The notes under the pieces are model-generated. The model was not told the DNA's origin. It saw only the letters and a list, made by a program, of their open reading frames with translations, and made no database searches. From assembly GCA_902796625.1 (NCBI GenBank), contig CADBPX010000041.1, positions 1-5,310 on the forward strand: DNA of 5,310 nucleotides, in the 5' to 3' direction. The stretch is from an uncultured Pseudomonadota bacterium. Lineage in GTDB: Bacteria; Pseudomonadota; Alphaproteobacteria; RF32; CAG-239. A program made the position numbers and the translations under genes. Of the stretch, positions 1 to 5,310 are shown in pieces (positions within the stretch are counted from its first letter, which is position 1; each line of letters opens with the position of its first letter).

Positions 1-1773
1 ACGATTGTATTTTGTATCTCCGCCCAGTCCGGCAATATCGTGACCTAATGACAAGTAATATCCTTCTTTCGGATTATAAGCACTGTCACGTTTATCATAA
101 ACAAAGGTCTGACCAACCGATGAAGTCACAGCTGTTCCTTCTTCAGCTTTAACAAATTCAGAAGCGTATGACTTAACGTGCTTAATCTTGTTTTCACTTA
201 GGTTATAACGTGCGTAATGATAGAAATTATCTGTATAATTCCAACCGAATCTTACGCGGCCGCCGGTGGTAGTTGTATCATATGAAGCTTCATCTTCATA
301 ATCCTGATCCTGCATAAACAGATCAATACCGGCACTTAAACGGCGTCCCAAGAAATACGGTTCGGTAAAGCTGACATTGTAGTCTTTATTACGTTCTGAA
401 ACACCAACATTAAAGCCGACTTCCTGACCGCGGCCGCGGAAGTTATTTTCGGTAACACCGGCTCTGACCAAAGCACCGTTGGTAGTTGAATAACCAACAC
501 CAATATTGAAATAACCGGTCGATTTTTCCTCAACATTAACGTCAACATCAGCCTTATTCGGACCGGTTTGATTGGTTTGAATATCTACCTTATTAAAGAA
601 GTTCAAATTTTCAATATTGCGACGCGAATCACGCAACTTTGAAACATTCAAAGCATCTCCTTCTTCCAAACGGAATTCACGACGAATCACCTCGTCTTGG
701 GTACGATCGTTGCCGGTAATATTAATGCGGTCAACAAACATTCTCTGCCCTTCATAAATATTGAATATAACATCGGCCTTACCGTTTTCGGCGTCACGAT
801 TAAGTTCGGTATCAATATCTACAAAAGCGAAGCCTTTTTTGCCTAAAGTTTCGGTCATTTCGGTAATTGATTTTTCAATATCTGCAGAATTGTACCAATC
901 ACCTTTACTGATTTCCAAGTCCTTGTACAAAGCCTTGGTATCAACACCTTTAATCTCAGAATTAATGATAATGTCATTTACTTTATAGCGCGGACCTTCG
1001 TCTAAGGTATAAGTCAGAACAAAAGACTTCTTATCGGCACTCAGCTCGGCCACAGCGGAACGAACATCAAAGTCGGCATAACCGCGGCTGGTATAAAAAC
1101 GCCGCAACAGCTCTTTATCATACTCCATTTTTTCGGCATCATAGTTCTCAGAAGAGCTGAAGATGCGGTACCAACGGCTTTCCTTACTCATAATTTCATC
1201 TTGCAAGTCCGAGTTTGAATAGTGAGTATTGCCTAAGAAGTTAATCTTATCAATTTTAGCCGCTGCCCCTTCATCAATTTCATAAATCAAATCGACGCGG
1301 TTTTCTTCGCGTTCAATAATTTTTGGTTCAACCGTAACCGAATAGCGACCGGTTTTACGATAGACATCAAGTATCCGTTGTACATCTTGTTGAACTTTAG
1401 CTTTATCATAGATTGAGCGCGGTCCTAACTGTACTTCGCCTTCCAAAATCTTATCATCGATTTTTTTGTTGCCGTCAAAGGCCCGTTTACCGATAATCGG
1501 ATTTTCCTTAACATTAATTTTCAAAACATTATTGTTCGACGTATCAAAATTAATATCGCTGAACAATCCGGTTTCATAAAGTCTTTTAAATGCCACATCT
1601 AGGGCTTCCGGCGACACACTTGCATTCTTTTTTAAGTTAAGATAAGAAAGAACCGTAGCTTTTTCAACCCGCTGCAATCCTTCAACCTCTATCTGCTTAA
1701 GCTGCAAATTCTGCGCATTTGCCTGCAATGCCACAAAACCTGAAAGTAAACCAACATATAGTATTTTCTTCAT
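1..1773 (-). CDS. bamA: Outer membrane protein assembly factor BamA (Omp85 family), 3' end cut by the window edge
   Basis: BamA is the core of the BAM complex, which folds and inserts beta-barrel proteins into the outer membrane. My translation from the ATG at 1773 is open to position 1, giving exactly 591 codons without a stop. Family members are usually about 750-800 residues, so the distal barrel is missing. Residues 1-20 look like a signal peptide (MKK, hydrophobic core, cleavage after ANA). Five POTRA repeats follow at about 25-92, 93-169, 172-260, 262-342 and 345-417. POTRA3 carries the typical WYRIFSS and RRFYTSRGYADF stretches, and POTRA5 carries DRINITGNDRT and RREFRLEEGD. The barrel begins at about 421 (YFNIGVGYSTTNG), with FTEPYFLGRRLSAG at 469-482 and the later strand pair YDKRDSAYNPKEGYYLSLG at 559-577. 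The VRGF loop-6 motif would lie beyond the edge. The gene follows rseP by 14 nt, the usual proteobacterial order. Identification is firm, and nothing in the visible part looks broken. Confidence 0.96.
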   Translation of the reverse strand, partial: MKKILYVGLLSGFVALQANAQNLQLKQIEVEGLQRVEKATVLSYLNLKKNASVSPEALDVAFKRLYETGLFSDINFDTSNNNVLKINVKENPIIGKRAFDGNKKIDDKILEGEVQLGPRSIYDKAKVQQDVQRILDVYRKTGRYSVTVEPKIIEREENRVDLIYEIDEGAAAKIDKINFLGNTHYSNSDLQDEIMSKESRWYRIFSSSENYDAEKMEYDKELLRRFYTSRGYADFDVRSAVAELSADKKSFVLTYTLDEGPRYKVNDIIINSEIKGVDTKALYKDLEISKGDWYNSADIEKSITEMTETLGKKGFAFVDIDTELNRDAENGKADVIFNIYEGQRMFVDRINITGNDRTQDEVIRREFRLEEGDALNVSKLRDSRRNIENLNFFNKVDIQTNQTGPNKADVDVNVEEKSTGYFNIGVGYSTTNGALVRAGVTENNFRGRGQEVGFNVGVSERNKDYNVSFTEPYFLGRRLSAGIDLFMQDQDYEDEASYDTTTTGGRVRFGWNYTDNFYHYARYNLSENKIKHVKSYASEFVKAEEGTAVTSSVGQTFVYDKRDSAYNPKEGYYLSLGHDIAGLGGDTKYNR

Positions 1774-1781
1774 TGTTTTTT

Positions 1782-1786
1782 TCCCT
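1782..1786 (-). promoter_or_regulatory. Ribosome binding site of bamA, next to tandem rseP stops
   Basis: On the minus strand the rseP stop TAA (1790-1788) is followed in frame by a second stop, TAG (1787-1785). The only purine-rich Shine-Dalgarno candidate, AGGGA at 1786-1782, overlaps this second stop. It is followed by an A-rich spacer, with 9 nt between AGGG and the ATG at 1773. The match is modest. It supports the chosen start, which also begins a clean signal peptide. The A-rich spacer probably keeps the site unstructured; that is inference. Confidence 0.6.
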
Positions 1787-1787
1787 A

Positions 1788-3203
1788 TTAGTCAAACCAA
1801 CGACTGATTAAATGCACAACATCATTCCATGTTGCCAAGACCATAATGGCCAAAATTATCAACAAACCAAACTTAAAAATCCAATCCTTAAATTTAGCAT
1901 TCATCTCGCGGCCGGTAATCATTTCCAAAAGATAAATGACAACACTGCCGCCATCTAATACCGGAATCGGTAAAAGATTAATTAGTCCCAAATTAACCGA
2001 AAGCAAAGCCAAGAAATATATAAAGCTGATAATTCCGCCTTTTTTACTTATATCTCCCGACATTTCGGCAATACGTATCACTCCGCCGACATCTTTACCG
2101 CCCCGACGGCCGGTAACCATTTGCCCAACGGCACGTAAGGTGTTTGCGGTTAAATCATAGGCTTCAACAAAGCCGGCCTTAACCGCTGTGACAAACGACA
2201 TATCCGTTTGCTCAAAACTGAGTTCCTGTGAGGATAAAACTCCCAACATTTTGCGCTTCACCTTTTCACCGTCGCCGGCATCATATTCCGTGTCGCGCAG
2301 TGTAACATTAAATTCCAGCGGCCGCACATATTGAATATGCAAAACTTCATCCAGGTGCTCGCTGACATAATTTTTTAAATCGTCAAAACTGTTCAGAGGA
2401 ACATCGTTAACGCTCACCAACTTATCGCCGCGTAAAAATCCGGCCTTATCAGCGGCACTTCCGGTCACTACGTTACCAACCACCGTCGGCGCTGCAGCTT
2501 CTTGCGGATTATCTTCGGAAACCGGCAGAGAGAGCAAGCCGATAATCCGTTCTTTTTTATTTTCCCCGTTAACCGAAAAAGCCATTTCTTCCGCAGTAAG
2601 CTCGGCACTCATCGGACGCTCAACCATAACCGTAATATTATCCTGATCAGCCAAGGAAACTTCCGTACTTATAGCGTTAAAATCCGGTGTATCCGCACCA
2701 TTGATTTTAACAATTTTATCTCCGGCGACAATACCGGCACGAGCGGCCGCACCATCAGCGATAACCTCACCGACAACCGGCGGAAAGACCATCCGGCCGA
2801 TACTGTAAAACAGCGCAATAAAGATAACAATTGCCAGCAAATAGTTGAAAACCGGACCGGCTAGAGCAATCAGCAATTTTTTCCATGGCTTTTGCAACGG
2901 AAAAGCACCGGCTTTTTCTTCAGCACTTAATGCTGACATATCGGCAACTGTTGAAGAAGATGCGTCGGCATCACCCAAAAACTGACAATATCCGCCGAGA
3001 GGAATGGCCGAGACTTTCCAATTTGTTCCTTTTTTATCTTTACGGCTCCACAATGTTTTACCGAAGCCGATAGAAAAATCGGTTACAGTTACTTTTAAAA
3101 TGCGTGCGACTATAAAGTGGCCGTATTCATGAACAAAAACCAAAATTCCCAGAAGAACGATAAACGGGATAATGTAGTACAATGTATTGATAACTATACT
3201 CAT
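1788..3203 (-). CDS. rseP: RseP-type site-2 intramembrane zinc metalloprotease with two PDZ domains
   Basis: This inner-membrane protease of the S2P (M50) family cleaves transmembrane segments within the membrane; in E. coli it cuts RseA to release sigma-E and also clears signal-peptide remnants. The 471-residue product starts with a membrane helix at about 9-32 that contains the zinc motif HEYGH at 25-29. The family loop DFSIGFGKTLW (42-52) and PLGGYCQFLGD (68-78) follow. A second helix is at about 108-135, with GPVFN at 116-120. Two PDZ domains follow: PDZ1 at about 141-227 (VADGAAARAGIVAGDKI-like core at 148-164) and PDZ2 at about 239-325 (GSAADKAGFLRGDKLVSVN at 248-266). The third and fourth helices are at about 391-427 and 443-468, with the second zinc-ligand motif NLLPIPVLDGG at 409-419 (Asp417). 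All catalytic residues are present. It starts 9 nt after cdsA and precedes bamA. The substrate here is unknown, because no anti-sigma factor lies in the window. Confidence 0.95.
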   Translation of the reverse strand: MSIVINTLYYIIPFIVLLGILVFVHEYGHFIVARILKVTVTDFSIGFGKTLWSRKDKKGTNWKVSAIPLGGYCQFLGDADASSSTVADMSALSAEEKAGAFPLQKPWKKLLIALAGPVFNYLLAIVIFIALFYSIGRMVFPPVVGEVIADGAAARAGIVAGDKIVKINGADTPDFNAISTEVSLADQDNITVMVERPMSAELTAEEMAFSVNGENKKERIIGLLSLPVSEDNPQEAAAPTVVGNVVTGSAADKAGFLRGDKLVSVNDVPLNSFDDLKNYVSEHLDEVLHIQYVRPLEFNVTLRDTEYDAGDGEKVKRKMLGVLSSQELSFEQTDMSFVTAVKAGFVEAYDLTANTLRAVGQMVTGRRGGKDVGGVIRIAEMSGDISKKGGIISFIYFLALLSVNLGLINLLPIPVLDGGSVVIYLLEMITGREMNAKFKDWIFKFGLLIILAIMVLATWNDVVHLISRWFD

Positions 3204-3207
3204 TTTT

Positions 3208-3215
3208 CCACCTTA
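3208..3215 (-). promoter_or_regulatory. Strong ribosome binding site of rseP overlapping the cdsA stop codon
   Basis: The minus strand reads TAAGGTGG at 3215-3208, then AAAA and the ATG at 3203. This is one mismatch from the ideal TAAGGAGG. Its first three bases are the stop codon of cdsA, so a terminating ribosome sits directly on the rseP initiation site. The arrangement fixes the rseP start and suggests coupled translation. Confidence 0.75.
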
Positions 3216-4121
3216 CAGAATATACGTAAAGAACCAATAAACAAAAGGTGACGCAAAAATCAGTCCATCGATACGATCAAACACCCCGCCGTGACCAGGA
3301 ATTAATTTAGAAGAATCCTTAACGCCGGCAATCCGCTTAATTGCCGACTCTATTAGGTCGCCAATTTGGGCTAAAATTGCTACAAATATTGCCAGAATTG
3401 CGTAGAAAAGCTGACTATTCACATTCCATTCATAATCCATCTGCAATGGTTTGTAAGAAAAAGAAATATAGCGGAATTTACTGAAATCATAGAAAGGAAT
3501 CTCTAAAACTTCAGCACAGACATACATAAATATAATGCTTGCCGATACTGCCAACACAATTCCGCCGAACAGACCGGACCATGTTTTATTCGGGCTTATT
3601 TTCGGCGCTAACTTCGGGCCGCGCAAGTTTGCACCGACCACCAAACCGCCGATATCCATACTCCAAACCATCAGGAAGAACCACAATGTCATAATAAAGC
3701 TGTAATTATATTGCGGATCAAAATTACCTTCACTCGGATCAAACGACAAATACATCCAAACCAACGAACCTAAGCCGATTGAAATATACGGAACACCGAG
3801 CGTGAGCAAAAAACGATGTTTTTCTTTGTAAGCGATAAACCAAACAAACAGCGAAACAACTACCACCATCGGAAGGGTCAATGACGATGTGTAACCCCAA
3901 ATAGCCGTAGCCAAGCTCATCATATAGGCCGTTACGTAATAAGAAGAAGTATGAGCCGGTGCCAACATATTAGCCCATTCCCAAGCCAGCAAGCCGCCGA
4001 CAATCACAGCCACAACTTCAATAAACGGACTCCCCAGATATAACGCTTCAATAGCAATCGGAATCATCACGATTGCGGCCAATATTCTTTTTGTTATAGC
4101 TCCAAATTTACGACTTACCAT
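3213..4121 (-). CDS. cdsA: Phosphatidate cytidylyltransferase (CDP-diglyceride synthase)
   Basis: CdsA condenses phosphatidic acid with CTP to give CDP-diacylglycerol, the precursor of phosphatidylethanolamine, phosphatidylglycerol and cardiolipin, in the inner membrane. The 302-residue product is very hydrophobic, with about eight or nine predicted membrane segments (around 12-30, 33-51, 63-78, 82-97, 105-125, 141-162, 184-204, 238-258, 286-301). The family signature is complete at 259-285: SAIKR, then KDSSKLIPGHGG and FDRID. Upstream, MDIGG (155-159) and SPNKTWSG (176-183) match the other conserved CdsA block, and the form ending in WSG is one I associate with alphaproteobacteria. A segment rich in aromatic residues, about 205-236, makes the protein somewhat longer than many homologues (typically about 270-285). 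The ATG overlaps the 3' end of uppS by 14 nt and is preceded by a good Shine-Dalgarno sequence. Rows of CdsA-family signatures make the call firm. Confidence 0.95.
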   Translation of the reverse strand: MVSRKFGAITKRILAAIVMIPIAIEALYLGSPFIEVVAVIVGGLLAWEWANMLAPAHTSSYYVTAYMMSLATAIWGYTSSLTLPMVVVVSLFVWFIAYKEKHRFLLTLGVPYISIGLGSLVWMYLSFDPSEGNFDPQYNYSFIMTLWFFLMVWSMDIGGLVVGANLRGPKLAPKISPNKTWSGLFGGIVLAVSASIIFMYVCAEVLEIPFYDFSKFRYISFSYKPLQMDYEWNVNSQLFYAILAIFVAILAQIGDLIESAIKRIAGVKDSSKLIPGHGGVFDRIDGLIFASPFVYWFFTYIL

Positions 4122-4812
4122 ACCTTCTCTCCCTTTGGTTATAATCTTGTATAATTTTTTTCAATTCCTCACTTGTAAAATCCGGCCATAAAGTCGGTGA
4201 AAAATACATTTCCGTATATGCCAACTGCCACGGCAAAAAGTTGCTAACCCGTTGTTCTCCGCTGGTACGAACCAACAAATCCGGATCCGGCAAATCCGCA
4301 GTATATAATTCGGCCGCCAACTTTTGCGCATCGATATCATCCGCGTTCAGCTTTCCCTGCGCCACTTTGAGTGCCAAGCTCTTCGCCGCATGAACAATTT
4401 CCTGTCGCCCACCGTAGCTTAAAGCTACACATAGGGTAACATCATCATTTTGTGCCGTATCATTCTCAATTTCGCGCATTTTTTCAATGATATCCGGCGC
4501 CAACATATAGCGTTCACCGATAAAAATTATTTTAGCATTATTATCCTGCAGTTCCTTAAAACTATTTTGTAAATAATGCCTTAACAGGTCCATTAAGCCG
4601 TCAACTTCTTTTTTATCGCGTTGCCAATTTTCGGTTGAAAAAGCATATACTGTCATATACTTTATTCCCATTTCTTTAGCAGCTTTGGCAATTTTAATTA
4701 AAGTTTCGGCCCCCTGACGGTGCCCCATAGCAATCGGCAAGTTTTTATTTTTAGCCCAACGACGATTGCCGTCCATAATAAAAGCTATATGTTGTAAGTT
4801 CTGTTCTATCAC
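4108..4812 (-). CDS. uppS: Undecaprenyl diphosphate synthase (cis-prenyltransferase), GTG start
   Basis: UppS extends farnesyl diphosphate with isopentenyl diphosphate in cis to C55 undecaprenyl diphosphate, the precursor of the lipid carrier for peptidoglycan and surface glycans. It acts as a soluble dimer at the cytoplasmic face of the membrane. The 234-residue length is normal. MDGNRRWA at 13-20 contains the catalytic Asp14, followed by MGHRQG (29-34) and the flexible-loop motif YAFSTENWQR (56-65). Further conserved parts are LSYGGRQEI (131-139), RTSGEQR (182-188) and YTEMYF (199-204). Arg182, Arg188 and Glu201 align with E. coli Arg194, Arg200 and Glu213 by constant offset. Position 194 is Pro in SNFLPWQ, where Leu is common. 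The first codon is GTG (4812-4810). It is favoured because AAGG lies 9 nt upstream and because Asp14 then falls at the usual distance from the N-terminus. It follows frr by 11 nt and overlaps cdsA by 14 nt. Confidence 0.95.
   Translation of the reverse strand: MIEQNLQHIAFIMDGNRRWAKNKNLPIAMGHRQGAETLIKIAKAAKEMGIKYMTVYAFSTENWQRDKKEVDGLMDLLRHYLQNSFKELQDNNAKIIFIGERYMLAPDIIEKMREIENDTAQNDDVTLCVALSYGGRQEIVHAAKSLALKVAQGKLNADDIDAQKLAAELYTADLPDPDLLVRTSGEQRVSNFLPWQLAYTEMYFSPTLWPDFTSEELKKIIQDYNQRERRYGKS
4129..4135 (-). promoter_or_regulatory. Ribosome binding site of cdsA inside the uppS coding sequence
   Basis: The minus strand reads AAGGGAG at 4135-4129, leaving 7 nt before the cdsA ATG at 4121. These bases are also the uppS codons for Gln226-Arg-Glu-Arg, part of the conserved arginine-rich C-terminal tail of UppS. 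A second AAGG at 4126-4123 is only 1 nt from the start and is probably too close to act. Confidence 0.7.
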
Positions 4813-4821
4813 AATAATAAG

Positions 4822-4826
4822 CCTTA
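4822..4826 (-). promoter_or_regulatory. Ribosome binding site of uppS overlapping the frr stop codon
   Basis: The minus strand reads TAAGG at 4826-4822, where TAA is the frr stop. Nine bases separate AAGG from the GTG at 4812. This site decides the non-ATG start of uppS: no ATG or other plausible initiator with the right spacing is available nearby. Confidence 0.65.
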
Positions 4827-5310
4827 AACCTGCATAATATCTTTTTCTTTTGCCGCATAGAGTTCGTCTATTTTCTTAACAGCATCATCGGTCCATTTCT
4901 GAATATCATTATTATATTTTTTCTCATCATCTTCAGAAATCAGAGCATCTTTTTTCATTTTTTTTACTTCGTCCATAGCATCACGACGAATATTACGAAT
5001 AGCAACTTTTCCCTGTTCTTCATACTTACCGGCAATTTTAACCAACTCTTTACGACGCTCTTCACTGAGCGGAGGAATCGGTATGCGAATCGTCTGGCCG
5101 TCATTCATCGGGTTTAATCCCAAATCGCTCTCACGCAAAGCTTTTTCAACACTTTTCAGTAATCCCCTGTCCCAAACATTAACGGAAAGCGTACGTGCAT
5201 CCGGCACTCCGATAGTTCCCACCTGAGCAATCGGCGTCATATTTCCGTATGCCTCAACCATTATACCATCGAGCAAACTGGCGTGCGCCCGACCGGCGCG
5301 CAAACCGGCA
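4824..5310 (-). CDS. frr: Ribosome recycling factor, 5' end cut by the window edge
   Basis: Frr, together with EF-G, splits the post-termination ribosome so that its subunits can be reused; it acts in the cytoplasm and is usually essential. The reading frame runs to the window edge with 161 complete codons. Comparison with the 185-residue E. coli protein indicates that about 25 N-terminal residues are missing. The TTG at 5303 is therefore not the start: it aligns with an internal position just before RAGRA, the counterpart of RTGRA. Conserved parts in order are GRAHASLLDGI, the domain II stretch ARTLSVNVWDRG, SDLGLNP, IRIPIPPLSEERRKEL and VAIRNIRRDAMDEVKK, then the C-terminal helix ending KEKDIMQV. 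The helical domain I and the small beta domain II are both represented. Family gene order places pyrH and tsf upstream, beyond the window. Confidence 0.95.
   Translation of the reverse strand, partial: AGLRAGRAHASLLDGIMVEAYGNMTPIAQVGTIGVPDARTLSVNVWDRGLLKSVEKALRESDLGLNPMNDGQTIRIPIPPLSEERRKELVKIAGKYEEQGKVAIRNIRRDAMDEVKKMKKDALISEDDEKKYNNDIQKWTDDAVKKIDELYAAKEKDIMQV

Noticed and set aside
336..548. A 70-codon minus-strand open frame
   Set aside because: It is out of frame inside bamA, whose own frame there encodes the clear barrel motifs, including EPYFLGRR.
761..988. A 75-codon plus-strand open frame
   Set aside because: It is antisense to the POTRA4-5 coding region of bamA and has no recognisable domain or good ribosome binding site.
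1774..1787. A possible promoter or terminator between rseP and bamA
   Set aside because: Only 14 nt are present, taken up by the ribosome binding site and an A-run; there is no room for -35/-10 boxes or a hairpin. A promoter inside rseP cannot be excluded, but I see none convincing.
1936..2160. Plus-strand open frame opposite the rseP C-terminal region
   Set aside because: It is opposite the conserved LPIPVLDGG region, so the openness is explained by the coding strand.
2502..2864. A 120-codon open frame on the plus strand
   Set aside because: It lies wholly antisense to the conserved PDZ region of rseP, and its composition (Arg/Asn-rich, no domain) fits a shadow frame.
2885..3073. Plus-strand open frame of 62 codons opposite rseP
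   Set aside because: It is short, has no domain, and is fully antisense to the RseP N-terminal conserved region.
5301..5303. TTG as the start codon of frr
   Set aside because: The frame stays open upstream (Ala-Gly before it), and alignment with RRF places this codon about 26 residues inside the protein.

Overview
The window is a dense, one-directional stretch of bacterial chromosome. All five recognisable genes lie on the minus strand, so transcription runs from position 5310 towards position 1. In that order they are frr (ribosome recycling factor, 5' end outside the window), uppS (undecaprenyl diphosphate synthase), cdsA (CDP-diglyceride synthase), rseP (site-2 membrane protease) and bamA (outer-membrane assembly factor, 3' end outside the window). 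No gene is supported on the plus strand. I see no RNA gene, mobile element, CRISPR array or terminator.

The gene order, the outer-membrane insertase BamA and the lipid II carrier pathway point to a Gram-negative proteobacterium. Several details favour an alphaproteobacterium: the CdsA segment ending in PNKTWSG, the RseP loop of the FLGD...LSAEEKAGAFP type, the VWDRG stretch of Frr, and uppS-cdsA lying directly after frr. By eye G+C is roughly 40-43%, with A-rich Shine-Dalgarno spacers, which is low for free-living alphaproteobacteria. A host-associated or uncultured lineage (for example a gut alphaproteobacterium) is a reasonable inference but is not proven here.

The genes are packed as one translation unit. 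The frr-uppS gap is 11 nt, uppS and cdsA overlap by 14 nt, the cdsA-rseP gap is 9 nt and the rseP-bamA gap is 14 nt. At three junctions the ribosome binding site uses or abuts the upstream stop codon, and at the fourth it lies inside the last codons of the upstream gene. This suggests translational coupling and leaves no room for an internal intergenic promoter.

Functionally this is a cell-envelope operon. Frr recycles ribosomes. UppS makes the C55 lipid carrier precursor for peptidoglycan and O-antigen. CdsA makes CDP-diacylglycerol for phospholipids. RseP cleaves transmembrane proteins in envelope-stress signalling. BamA inserts beta-barrel proteins into the outer membrane. The most notable departure from the textbook layout is that dxr is absent from both places where it commonly sits in proteobacteria. 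I found no convincing novel system. The window is mainly a conserved housekeeping cluster with a few local oddities, including a surplus of the palindrome CGGCCG.
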